A stretch of 64,000 nt of DNA from Methylobacterium sp. AMS5 (GTDB taxonomy: Bacteria > Pseudomonadota > Alphaproteobacteria > Rhizobiales > Beijerinckiaceae). Both the position numbers and the translations under genes were made by a program. The notes beneath the pieces were generated by a model. It worked only from the letters and a program-made list of their open reading frames with translations. It ran no database searches and was not told the DNA's origin. Shown here piece by piece: positions 27,775 to 36,943 of this stretch; positions within the stretch are counted from its first letter, which is position 1; each line of letters begins with the position of its first letter. The stretch is from NCBI RefSeq assembly GCF_001542815.1, contig NZ_CP006992.1, positions 2,113,501-2,177,500 on the forward strand, read 5' to 3'.

Positions 27775-28791
27775 ATGCCAGAGGCTTCTCTCAGCCGTCG
27801 GCGCCTCGTCGCGGGCGCGGCCGCCCTTCCCCTGTTCGGCATCCTGACGCGCCGCGCCGCGGCGGCCGAGTTCGTCTACAAGCTGGCGACCGGGCAGGAT
27901 CCGAACCATCCCGTCAACATCCGCGCGCAGCAGGCGATCGACCGGATCCGCGAGGCGAGCGGCGGACGCCTGGAGATCCGGCTCTTCCCGGCCAACCAGC
28001 TCGGGGCCGACACCGACCTGCTCGCCCAGGTGCGCAGCGGCGCCGTCGAGTTCCTGAACCTGTCCGCCTCGGTCCTGGCGACCTTCCTGCCGGTGGCGAG
28101 CCTGACCAATCTCGGCTTCGTCTTCAAGGATTACGACAGCGTCTGGGCCGCCATCGACGGTCCGCTCGGCGCCTATGTCCGCGAGCAGATCGGGCGTACG
28201 CCGATCCTCACCGTGTCGAAGGCCTGGGACAACGGCTTCCGTCACGTCACCTCCTCGACGCAGGAGATCCGCACGCCGGACGACATCCGGGGCTTCAAGA
28301 TCCGCGTGCCGCAGGCGCCGATGCAGACGTCGCTCTTCCGGGCCCTGGAGGCGGGCGCGACGCCGATCAACTTCAACGAGCTGTACTCGGCCCTGCAGAC
28401 CAAGGTGGTCGAGGGCCAGGAGAACCCGCTCCCGATCACCGCGACGACGCGGATCTACGAGGTCCAGAAGAGCTGCAGCCTGACCGGGCACATCTGGGAC
28501 GCCTACTGGATCCTCGGCAATCGCCGCGCCTGGGCCCGCCTGCCCGAGGATCTGCGGATGATCGTCGGGCGCGAGCTCGACCGCGCCGCCGACGACGAGC
28601 GCGCCGACAACGTGGCGCTCAACGCGAACCTGCGCACCACGCTCGCGGCCAAGGGCCTGACCTTCGTCGACGTCGATCGGGACGCGTTCCGCGACGCCCT
28701 CGTCCGGACCAGCTTCTACCGGGACTGGAAAGCCAAGCTCGGGCCGACGGCCTGGGACCATCTCGAAAGCGTCACCGGAAAGCTCGTGTGA
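27775..28791 (+). CDS. TRAP transporter substrate-binding protein, DctP family
   Basis: Periplasmic binding protein that captures the substrate for the TRAP permease encoded next. The 338-residue protein starts with a Tat-like signal (SLSRRRLVAGAAALPLF, cleaved near RRAAAAE). Family features are NQLGADTDLLAQVRSGAVEF, the Arg-containing GFKIRVPQAPMQ, and NFNELYSALQTKVVEGQENP. DctP proteins bind carboxylates or related acids, so an acidic sugar derivative or other organic anion is possible. The ATG at 27775 has AGGGAG eight bases upstream. Confidence 0.95.
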   Translation: MPEASLSRRRLVAGAAALPLFGILTRRAAAAEFVYKLATGQDPNHPVNIRAQQAIDRIREASGGRLEIRLFPANQLGADTDLLAQVRSGAVEFLNLSASVLATFLPVASLTNLGFVFKDYDSVWAAIDGPLGAYVREQIGRTPILTVSKAWDNGFRHVTSSTQEIRTPDDIRGFKIRVPQAPMQTSLFRALEAGATPINFNELYSALQTKVVEGQENPLPITATTRIYEVQKSCSLTGHIWDAYWILGNRRAWARLPEDLRMIVGRELDRAADDERADNVALNANLRTTLAAKGLTFVDVDRDAFRDALVRTSFYRDWKAKLGPTAWDHLESVTGKLV

Positions 28792-28802
28792 GGAAGGCCG
28801 CC

Positions 28803-30689
28803 ATGCAACTCGACGTGCAATTCGACGCGCCCGCGCCGGCCGCCCCCGTGCCCGCCGCCGGCCAAAGCTCCCATTTCCAGACCTTCGATCGCGTCTTCGG
28901 GCGGATGGTCGAGATCCCCGCGGCGATCCTCGTCGTCCTGGAGATCGTCGTGCTCCTGAGCGGCGTCGTCAGCCGCTACGCCCTGCACCGGCCCCTGGTC
29001 TGGTCCGACGAACTCGCCTCGATCCTGTTCCTGTGGCTCGCCATGCTGGGGACGGTCATCGCCTTCCGGCGCGGCGAACACATGCGCATGACCGCCTTCG
29101 TCGGCATGGCCACGCCGCGGGCGCGGGCCTTCATGGACACCCTGGCGATCGTGGCCGGCCTCGTCTTCGTCGGAGTTCTGCTGGAGCCGGCCTTCGAGTT
29201 CGCGATCGAGGAATCCTGGGTCTACACGCCAGCCCTCGACCTCCCCAATACCTGGCGCGCCGCCGCCCTGCCGGTCGGGTTCGCACTGATGCTCGTCACC
29301 GCCGTGCTGCGCCTCGTGCAGGAGAGCGACTGGCGCCTCACGGGCGCGGCTTTGGCTCTCGGGGCCGGCCTCGCCGCCGTGCTCGCCGGCCTGTCGCCGC
29401 TCCTGAGCGGCATCGGCAACCTCAACCTGCTGGTGTTCTTCCTGCTCGGCGTCGGAGCCCTGGTGTTCGCCGGCGTGCCGATCGCCTTCGCCTTCGGACT
29501 CTCGACCTACGCCTACCTCATGACCACCACCTACGCGCCCGCCATGGTCGTCGTCGGGCGCATGGACGAGGGCATGAGCCATCTCATCCTGCTCGCGGTG
29601 CCGCTGTTCATCTTCCTCGGCCTCCTGATCGAGATGACCGGCATGGCCCGCGCCATGGTCGGTTTCCTGGCGAGCCTGCTGGGCCATGTGCGCGGCGGCC
29701 TGCACTACGTGCTGGTGGGGGCGATGTACCTCGTCTCCGGCATCTCCGGCTCGAAGGCCGCCGACATGGCCGCCGTCGCCCCGGTGCTGTTTCCCGAGAT
29801 GAAGGCGCGCGGCGCCAAGGAGGGCGATCTCGTCGCGCTGCTCTCCGCGACCGGCGCCCAGACCGAGACGATCCCGCCCTCGATCGTGCTCATCACCATC
29901 GGCTCGGTGAGCGGCGTCTCGATTACCGCGCTGTTCACCGGCGGCCTTTTGCCGGCCGTCGTCCTCGGCGCGACGCTGTGCGCGCTGGTCTGGTGGCGCT
30001 ACCGCGGCGAGGACATGGGTCACGTCGTCCGCCCCGGTCGGAAGGCGATCCTGAAGGCGCTCGTCGTGGCACTGCCGGCGCTCGCGCTGCCCTTCGTCAT
30101 CCGGGCCGCCGTGATCGAGGGCGTGGCCACCGCCACCGAGGTCTCGACGATCGGCATCGTCTACGCCGTGCTGGCGGGGCTCCTCGTCTACCGGCAGTTC
30201 GACTGGCGCCGCCTCATGCCCATGCTGGTGACGACGGCGACGCTGTCGGGTGCGATCCTGCTGATCATCGGCGCGGCCACCGCCATGGCCTGGGCGCTGA
30301 CGCAGTCCGGTTTCTCGCAGGCGCTCGCCGTCGCGATGAAGGAACTGCCCGGCGGCGCGCTCGGCTTCCTCGTGGTCTCCGCCCTCGCCTTCATCGTGCT
30401 GGGTTCGGTGCTGGAGGGAATCCCGGCGATCGTCCTGTTCGGGCCGCTGATGTTTCCCATCGCCCGTGCCGTGGGCGTGCACGAGGTGCACTACGCCATG
30501 GTCGTGGTTCTCGCGATGGGGATCGGCCTGTTCGCTCCGCCCTTCGGCGTCGGCTACTACGCCGCCTGCGCCATCAGCCGCATCCATCCGGATGCCGGCA
30601 TGCGGCCGATCATCGGCTACGTCGCGGCGCTGCTGGTCGGGCTGATCGTGATCATCCTGGTGCCCTGGTTCTCGATCGGCTTCCTCTAA
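28803..30689 (+). CDS. TRAP transporter permease, fused DctQ-DctM
   Basis: Inner-membrane TRAP permease of 628 residues joining the small and large subunits in one chain. Residues 1-190 form the four-helix DctQ part (SRYALHRPLVWSDELASILF is typical). From about residue 200 the DctM part follows, with PIAFAFGLSTYAYL, LLAVPLFIFLGLLIEMTGMA and SGSKAADMAAVAPVLFPEM, and ends with GYYAACAISRIHPDAGMRPI. It imports the DctP ligand with sodium. The gene starts 11 bases after dctP and ends the operon. Confidence 0.94.
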   Translation: MQLDVQFDAPAPAAPVPAAGQSSHFQTFDRVFGRMVEIPAAILVVLEIVVLLSGVVSRYALHRPLVWSDELASILFLWLAMLGTVIAFRRGEHMRMTAFVGMATPRARAFMDTLAIVAGLVFVGVLLEPAFEFAIEESWVYTPALDLPNTWRAAALPVGFALMLVTAVLRLVQESDWRLTGAALALGAGLAAVLAGLSPLLSGIGNLNLLVFFLLGVGALVFAGVPIAFAFGLSTYAYLMTTTYAPAMVVVGRMDEGMSHLILLAVPLFIFLGLLIEMTGMARAMVGFLASLLGHVRGGLHYVLVGAMYLVSGISGSKAADMAAVAPVLFPEMKARGAKEGDLVALLSATGAQTETIPPSIVLITIGSVSGVSITALFTGGLLPAVVLGATLCALVWWRYRGEDMGHVVRPGRKAILKALVVALPALALPFVIRAAVIEGVATATEVSTIGIVYAVLAGLLVYRQFDWRRLMPMLVTTATLSGAILLIIGAATAMAWALTQSGFSQALAVAMKELPGGALGFLVVSALAFIVLGSVLEGIPAIVLFGPLMFPIARAVGVHEVHYAMVVVLAMGIGLFAPPFGVGYYAACAISRIHPDAGMRPIIGYVAALLVGLIVIILVPWFSIGFL

Positions 30690-31372
30690 AGGCCGGAACC
30701 GCTTCGGGCTGCGGCGCTGGTTCCCGTCCCGGCCACCCCCGAAGCGCAGGATCAGGCTCTCAGAGCACGCCGCCATGCCCGGAGCGGGCGAGCCGATCGA
30801 CCTGCTGCGCGTAGCGGGCCTCGGCCATCCGCCGGAGCGCCGTTGCCAGCGTCCGTGCGAGCCTCGTGCGAACATCCGAGACACCTCTGACCCGCGGCGC
30901 ACGATGCCAGCGTCTGGTTTCCGTCACGATCGCCACGACACCACCTCACGGCCCGCTCATGTTGCGATGCAATATCGCATGGCCGCGTCGGCCCGGTGAT
31001 TGAAACTTGTTCTGAGCTGTCATGCACCCGGCTCATGGACTGCGCGCTGCTCCCGCAGCGGCCGTTTGCAGGGTGCGCGGAACGTCACGGCATGATTTGT
31101 TTTTGTGCTTTGCAATTAAAAACAAATGTAAATGGCGATGATTGCAGCAATATCGATATTTATATAATAATTGCTTGGCGCATGGATGTATGTATCGGTG
31201 ATATGTGCTGTTGGTCCCGAGTATAAATCTAGATCAATCTGTATCGGCCTTGATGAGGCGCTGAGCCCAAGTCGAAGGCCAGCCAAGACTTCCGAACAGA
31301 TGGCCGCATGGATGCCAGGGAGTGTCCTTGCATCATTGTAGGAATATTATACTAAGTCGGGGAGTTTTAAGG
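30690..31372. other. Long intergenic region with an AT-rich half
   Basis: The first half is GC-rich and holds a possible minus-strand small gene (30760-30936). From about 31090 to 31370 the sequence becomes strongly AT-rich (for example tatttatataataattgc), unlike nearly all of this window. It leads into the MetA-like outer-membrane gene and probably holds its promoter. No RNA gene could be recognised. Confidence 0.5.
30760..30936 (-). CDS. Possible 58-residue hypothetical protein
   Basis: A GTG at 30936, with GAGG ten bases upstream, opens a frame that reads VAIVTETRRWHRAPRVRG, then SDVRTRLARTLATALRRMAE, and ends QQVDRLARSGHGGVL. It is basic and helical, and codon use is GC-rich at third positions like true genes here. 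No family recognised. It lies downstream of and convergent with the TRAP operon. Confidence 0.42.
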   Translation of the reverse strand: MAIVTETRRWHRAPRVRGVSDVRTRLARTLATALRRMAEARYAQQVDRLARSGHGGVL

Positions 31373-32263
31373 GTGGCTACTGCATCGAAAACAGCGGCCG
31401 GTCGGCTGAGCCTGTCCTTCGTCGCGGCCGGCATGGTGCTGGCGACGCCGGCAGGCGCAGGGTCGGTCGCGCAGCCCGGCGGATCGATCGGCATTCCCGC
31501 GGGTGCACAGATTCCCGTCGGTCTGTACTTCGTCGCCGTGCCGAATTACGGCGTCCGCTACACGTTCCCCGCCTCGTCGGATCTCAACGTCAACACGGCG
31601 ACCTTCGCTCTGTCGACCCCGTGGTCCGTGCTCGGCGCGCGGCTGCAATTCATCGTCTTCAACCGCTCCGCCGTCTCGGCGAGTGCGCGGGGGGCTCCCT
31701 CGTCCACCGGCCTGGGCCAGAGCCTGTATGCGACGCAGCTCGCCTGGAACCTCGGCAACGACGTCGGCTTCAGCTATCTCCTGGGCGGCTATGTTCCGGA
31801 TGCCACCCGCTTCGGCTCTCAGGAGGGCTCGCTCACGCACCGTTTCGCCGTGAGCTATACCGGGAACGGATACAATCTGACCGCGAACCTGCTCTACGGT
31901 CACTTCCTCACAGATCGCGCTCTGAACGGCTCACGGGCCTTTCCCGACTATCTCAACATCGATCTCACCGCGACGAAGCGATTCGGTAAGTTCGAATTCG
32001 GTCCCGTGGCCTATGCTTCGACCGATCTGCCGGTCGGCAACGTGCCGGGCTACCGGCGCCAGAGCCAGTTCGCGGTCGGCGGGCTGGTCGGCTACAATTT
32101 CGGTCCGGTCAACGTTCAGGCCTACATCACCCGCGACGTCGCGGAGCGTCATTACGGCGGCCAGGAGACGCGGGGCTGGGCGCGGCTGATCGTGCCGATC
32201 TGGCAGGACAAGGGTGAGGTCGCGCCCAACCGCACGCTCGTGACACGCCAGCAGGGGCAATAG
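31373..32263 (+). CDS. MetA-like (phenol meta-pathway type) outer-membrane protein
   Basis: Secreted beta-barrel of 296 residues. A signal peptide (RLSLSFVAAGMVLATPAGAG) is followed by GAQIPVGLYFVAVPNYGVRY, the opening typical of the transporter-like MetA/phenol degradation family, then alternating strands ending in VQAYITRDVAERHYGGQETR. Such proteins are thought to be outer-membrane channels for aromatic or other hydrophobic substrates, but most are uncharacterised. The start is GTG at 31373 with GGGGAG upstream; the frame also extends back into AT-rich sequence without conservation. Confidence 0.75.
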   Translation: MATASKTAAGRLSLSFVAAGMVLATPAGAGSVAQPGGSIGIPAGAQIPVGLYFVAVPNYGVRYTFPASSDLNVNTATFALSTPWSVLGARLQFIVFNRSAVSASARGAPSSTGLGQSLYATQLAWNLGNDVGFSYLLGGYVPDATRFGSQEGSLTHRFAVSYTGNGYNLTANLLYGHFLTDRALNGSRAFPDYLNIDLTATKRFGKFEFGPVAYASTDLPVGNVPGYRRQSQFAVGGLVGYNFGPVNVQAYITRDVAERHYGGQETRGWARLIVPIWQDKGEVAPNRTLVTRQQGQ

Positions 32264-32429
32264 CGTTGGCGCCGCGGTGTTCCTCGTGCCATCGGTAGGC
32301 CGCACGCGACCGCAGCACCGCCGCTCAAGGTCCGAACGGGCTTGGCGGATACGGCCTTCGGACCGCGCCGGGGCGCGTCCGACTGGGATGGGACGGTGGC
32401 GGGACGGGGCGGCCTCAGCCGAGGCTGCC
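32264..32429. other. Spacer after the MetA-like gene
   Basis: No gene is seen. It separates the MetA-like gene from the decayed gene on the minus strand. Confidence 0.3.
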
Positions 32430-33070
32430 GCCGCCTTCACGTCCGCATTCGCGATGCCGGACTGGTTCGAACTGGCGCTGCGCAGGGTCGGGGCGAAGGT
32501 CTCGTCCGCCTCCGGCACGGCATCCGCCTGGACGCGGACGCTGACCTCTGCGGAGGCGGCGCCGGCGGCGATCGTGTCCGTCACCGTCAGCGGCCAGGGC
32601 CGGGGTACCGGCGAAGTCGGCCCCGTCGGCCGCGTTCGCACTGCGGCCTGTGATCTCGGCGGTGACGGTGACGGCGCCCAGCGTGCCGTTGCTGCGCTCG
32701 ACCGTGAAAGGTGAACGCGGTCTCGCCCGTGTCGCCCGCCCCCCGGCTCACGGCGAGTGAGTTCGCGGTAAAAGCCGACCTCCTGGGTGAAGCCCTGGGG
32801 CAGAGCCGCGTAGACGACCGCACCGCCGTTGGCGACTTCGTTGCCGCTGACGGGAAGGGGCGTGCCCGTCGGGTTGCGGTCGGCGGCGATGACGGTCAGC
32901 ACCTCAGGGCCGAGATCGGTGGTCGCGCCGGGTTGGGGCGGGACGTCGGAGACGCCGGCCGCGTTGGCCGGGTCGGTCTCGTCGTAGACGATGACGCCGC
33001 CGACCGGGTTGCTGGGCGCGCGCGCCTGCTCGCCCTCGTTGGCGACAAGGATCCGGCGGCCCGCGCGCTG
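32430..33070 (-). pseudogene. Decayed gene fragment: choice-of-anchor I plus Calx-beta type surface protein
   Basis: On the minus strand, one frame gives RRILVANEGEQ (from about 33058) and GPEVLTVIAADRNPTGTPLP with SGNEVANGGAVVYA, resembling choice-of-anchor I/phosphatase-like extracellular proteins. Downstream, the Calx-beta-like strand pattern is found only by changing frame several times: SLAVSRGAGDTGETAFTF, then VERSNGTLGAVTVTAEITG, then AGAASAEVSVRVQADAVPEA with DETF. At least two to three frameshifts and no intact start mean it cannot be expressed whole. It looks like the residue of a large exported calcium-binding protein. Confidence 0.6.
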
Positions 33071-33506
33071 CGAAGCAAAGGGGTTCGCCCAGGCCCGAAT
33101 CCGCACGCCGATCCCGACCGCCCCGAGAGGGACGATCACGGTCCGGAGGCACTGTTTCGGCTCGTTTCCGCCCCGGCTCCTCGCGAGCGCCGTATCCGAC
33201 CCCATTGCATCAGGCCGCCGTCTCTCGCTCTCTGTTTTGACGCGCATTCTTTCGACGAACCGGTGGCCACTTCGTCGGAATGCGCTCCCGCGCCGCTCCA
33301 CAACACCCTGTGTTTCGGGACGATCGGCGGCTTCCGACGGCTCCGCGGCACGCCGACGCCGGACAGGCCTTCACAACCCTCGCCGCTCGCCGCATCACTC
33401 TCCACCCCGTGCGGACGGCGCCTTCCTCCGTCCGCGGAGCCGCCGCGCGGGTCAGGCCGACCGGGCCGTCCGCCCCTTCTCGTTCGAAAGCCGCAGCGAA
33501 GCCGCC
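33071..33506. other. Upstream region of tesB
   Basis: No intact gene could be supported between the decayed fragment and tesB. A lower-GC segment around 33215-33260 may carry a promoter. Long open frames on both strands lack family motifs. Confidence 0.35.
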
Positions 33507-34370
33507 ATGCCCGACCCCGTCGACGCGCTCCTCGCGATCCTCGATCTGGAGCGCCTGGAGACCGATCTGTTCCGCGGGATCAGCCCGCGGATCGGCTGGC
33601 CGCGGGTGTTCGGGGGGCAGGTCGTGGCGCAGGCGCTCGTCGCGGCCTCCCGCACGGTCGAGGCGTCGCGCCCGCCCCATTCCCTGCACGCCTACTTCCT
33701 CCTCGGCGGCGATCCGGCGGTGCCGATCGTCTACGAGGTCGAGCGCATCCGCGACGGCGGCAGCTTCACCACCCGCCGGGTCAAGGCGATCCAGAAGGGC
33801 CGGGCGATCTTTGCCATGTCGGTCTCGTTCCACGCGGCGGAGGAGGGCGTCGACCACGCCGCCGGTCTTCCCGACGTGCCGCGACCGGGCGACCTGGCGG
33901 ATGCCCGGACCCTCGTCCGGGACGGCGGCATCATCGTGCCCGAGCCGATGCTGGCCTACTTCACGCAGGCTTGGCCGATCGAAATGCGGCCGGTCGAGAC
34001 CGAGCGCTATCGCGACCGCACGCCGAGGCCCGCGCGCTACCATGTCTGGATGCGCGCGACGAAGCCTCTGCCGGACGATCCGGCGGTGCACCGGGCGGTG
34101 CTGGCCTATGCATCGGACATGACGCTGCTCGATTCCACGCTGATCCCCCACGGCCGCACGGTGTTCGACCCCGAGATCCAGTCGGCGAGCCTCGACCACG
34201 CCCTGTGGTTCCACCGCCCGTTCCGGGCCGATTCCTGGCTGCTCTATTCGCAGGACAGCCCGAGCGCCTCGGGCGCTCTGGGCTTTGCGCGCGGCACGTT
34301 CCACGACGAGGAAGGCCAGCTCGTCGCCTCGGTTGCACAGGAAGGACTGATCCGCCCCCGCCGCGGCTGA
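33507..34370 (+). CDS. tesB: Acyl-CoA thioesterase II
   Basis: Hydrolyses medium- to long-chain acyl-CoA to free acid and CoA in the cytoplasm. The 287-residue double hot-dog protein shows FRGISPRIGWPRVFGGQVVA, SLHAYFLLGGDP, YASDMTLLDSTLIPHG with Asp and Thr of the active site, and SASGALGFARGTFHDEEGQL followed by the conserved Gln (SVAQEG). Length is normal. The ATG at 33507 directly precedes the family N terminus. It is a single gene upstream of glnK-amtB on the same strand. Confidence 0.95.
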   Translation: MPDPVDALLAILDLERLETDLFRGISPRIGWPRVFGGQVVAQALVAASRTVEASRPPHSLHAYFLLGGDPAVPIVYEVERIRDGGSFTTRRVKAIQKGRAIFAMSVSFHAAEEGVDHAAGLPDVPRPGDLADARTLVRDGGIIVPEPMLAYFTQAWPIEMRPVETERYRDRTPRPARYHVWMRATKPLPDDPAVHRAVLAYASDMTLLDSTLIPHGRTVFDPEIQSASLDHALWFHRPFRADSWLLYSQDSPSASGALGFARGTFHDEEGQLVASVAQEGLIRPRRG

Positions 34371-34513
34371 AGCGAGCCAGTTAGCGCGCATTATGCCGCG
34401 CAAAGGTACTTTATGACGATTATTTGGGCATTTTTCACAGCCAAGCTGCGCGCTGTAGCGCCACGGCTCGCTCACGATCTGGGCAGCAATGCGAAATTGG
34501 AAATGGTTCCGCT

Positions 34514-34529
34514 TGGCACGGTCCTTGAA
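34514..34529 (+). promoter_or_regulatory. Sigma-54 promoter of glnK-amtB
   Basis: Tggcacggtccttgaa matches the -24/-12 consensus TGGCACG-N4-TTGCA with one mismatch at the -12 element. It lies about 104 bases upstream of glnK, as expected for an RpoN/NtrC promoter that responds to nitrogen limitation. Confidence 0.7.
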
Positions 34530-34605
34530 TGACGGCGCCCGGCTGCGGGGTCATTCCGATCCTCGCGGAACCGCTGGGTCTCGGCCGGTGCGCGTCCGGC
34601 GGTGA

Positions 34606-34971
<366 letters not shown>

Positions 34972-35103
34972 CACGCTGTCCCGCATCGCTTTCCTCTTCG
35001 ATGCCCTGACAGCTCTTCACCCGTTCCGGCGGAACGCGCCCGGCCGCGCCGCCCACCCATTCTCCTCAACGCTCGACGCACTGCGATCAGGAGCTTCCTG
35101 TCC

Positions 35104-36603
35104 ATGAAACTTCGTAATCTTCTCGCGCTCGGATTGGGAGGAGCCGCCCTCGGCCTCCTCTTCGTCGAGCCGTCGCTCGCGCAGGCGCCGACGGTCGAGC
35201 CCGCCGCCGCCGCTGCCGCCGCGCCGGTGCCCAACAAGGGCGACACGGCGTGGATGCTGCTCTCGGCGATCCTCGTCCTGCTGATGACCGTGCCCGGCCT
35301 CGCCCTGTTCTATGGCGGCCTCGTGCGCACCAAGAACATGCTCTCGGTGCTGACCCAGGTCTTCGCGATCGCCTCGATCGTCTGCCTGCTGTGGGTGACC
35401 TACGGCTACAGCCTCGCCTTCACCAATGGCGGCGGTCTCAACGACTTCGTCGGCGGCTTCTCGAAGGCCTTCCTCAAGGGCGTCGACGCCAACTCGGTGG
35501 CGGCCACCTTCTCCAACGGCGTCGTGATCCCCGAATACGTCTACATCTGCTTCCAGATGACGTTCGCGATGATCACGCCCGGCCTCATCGTCGGCGCCTT
35601 CGCCGAGCGGATGAAGTTCTCGGCGCTGGTCGTGTTCACGATCCTCTGGGTCACGCTGATCTACTTCCCGATGGCTCACATGGTCTGGTACTGGGGCGGC
35701 CCGGACGTCTTCGCCGACGCGGCCCGCAAGCTCGCTGCCGCCGGTGGCGAGGCCAACGCTGCGGCCAAGGCCGAGTACGACGCGGTGCTGGGTGATGCCG
35801 GCATGCTGTTCAAGTGGGGCGCCCTCGACTTCGCCGGCGGCACCGTCGTGCACATCAACGCGGGCATCGCCGGCCTCGTCGGCTGCCTGATGCTCGGCAA
35901 GCGTATCGGCTACGGCCGTGACCTGCTCGCCCCGCACTCCCTGACCATGACCACGATCGGCGCCTCGCTGCTCTGGGTCGGCTGGTTCGGCTTCAACGCC
36001 GGCTCGAACCTCGAAGCCAACGGCGCTGCGGGTCTGGCGATGATCAACACCTTCGTCGCCACCGCCGCGGCCGCCGTCTCCTGGCTGTTCGTGGAATGGG
36101 CCGCCAAGGGCAAGCCGTCGCTGCTGGGCATGCTCTCGGGCGCCATTGCCGGCCTCGTCGCCGTCACCCCGGCCGCGGGCTTCGCCGGCCCGATGGGCTC
36201 CATCGTGCTCGGTCTGGCCGCGGGCGCGGTCTGCTTCGTGATGTGCTCCACCGTGAAGAACGCGCTGGGCTACGACGACTCGCTCGACGTGTTCGGCGTG
36301 CACTGCATCGGCGGCATCATCGGCGCCATCGCCACGGGCATCCTGGTCTCGCCCGATCTCGGCGGCGCCGGCATCCCCGACTACACCACCAAGCCCGGTG
36401 AGTTGACTGTCGGCGCCTACGACATGGTCGCCCAGGTCATCATCCAGGCGAAGGCGGTGGGCTTCACCATCCTGTGGTCGGGCATCGGCTCTGCGATCCT
36501 CTACAAGCTCGTCGATCTGACGATCGGCCTGCGCGTGACGCAGGAAGAAGAGCGCGAGGGTCTCGACATCGCCGATCACGGCGAGCGCGCCTACAACTAC
36601 TGA
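35104..36603 (+). CDS. amtB: Ammonium transporter
   Basis: Trimeric inner-membrane ammonium channel. The 499-residue precursor has a signal peptide ending at SLAQA, an Ala-rich linker, then eleven hydrophobic helices. Family motifs include PGLALFYGGLVRTKNMLS, AFAERMKFSALVVF, DFAGGTVVHINAGIAGLVG with the first pore His, and DDSLDVFGVHCIGGIIGA with the second. AGGAG lies ten bases before the ATG at 35104. It is the second gene of glnK-amtB and is followed by a strong terminator. Confidence 0.97.
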   Translation: MKLRNLLALGLGGAALGLLFVEPSLAQAPTVEPAAAAAAAPVPNKGDTAWMLLSAILVLLMTVPGLALFYGGLVRTKNMLSVLTQVFAIASIVCLLWVTYGYSLAFTNGGGLNDFVGGFSKAFLKGVDANSVAATFSNGVVIPEYVYICFQMTFAMITPGLIVGAFAERMKFSALVVFTILWVTLIYFPMAHMVWYWGGPDVFADAARKLAAAGGEANAAAKAEYDAVLGDAGMLFKWGALDFAGGTVVHINAGIAGLVGCLMLGKRIGYGRDLLAPHSLTMTTIGASLLWVGWFGFNAGSNLEANGAAGLAMINTFVATAAAAVSWLFVEWAAKGKPSLLGMLSGAIAGLVAVTPAAGFAGPMGSIVLGLAAGAVCFVMCSTVKNALGYDDSLDVFGVHCIGGIIGAIATGILVSPDLGGAGIPDYTTKPGELTVGAYDMVAQVIIQAKAVGFTILWSGIGSAILYKLVDLTIGLRVTQEEEREGLDIADHGERAYNY

Positions 36604-36640
36604 GTGAGAGCCTGCCCTCTCGGCAGGCACCCTGAACCAG

Positions 36641-36670
36641 GGCCTCGGCGCGATGCGCCGGGGCCTTTTT
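36641..36670 (+). terminator. Intrinsic terminator of glnK-amtB
   Basis: An 11-bp GC stem (36641-36651 with 36655-36665, one T-G wobble) and loop gat are followed by TTTTT at 36666-36670. It starts 37 bases after the amtB stop. Confidence 0.9.
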
Positions 36671-36943
36671 CATGCGCCGCGCCGTCGATGCCGACTCGCT
36701 TCCACCGGATTGCACTCGGCCGCCTCGGCCGAATTGGTCAATGAAACGTAAAGATTGCATTCGATTTCGAGGCGATGGGGCCGTTTTGGACGCCTCAAAA
36801 ATGTTGCTTTCGAGCAACATCTTCCGCCCTCAGGTTGCTCTGGGTCAAAAATGACTAAAAATTAGGCACTTGCGCAAAACTTCATTTTGCGGCGCGGCGG
36901 CGAGTTCGGCACCTTGGCCGTATCGAATGTGGGGCTGACCGCG

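Noticed and set aside
30752..31036. 94-codon minus-strand frame overlapping the small ORF at 30760-30936
   Set aside because: Cys/Arg/Ser-rich without motif; the alternative frame has better start context and codon use.
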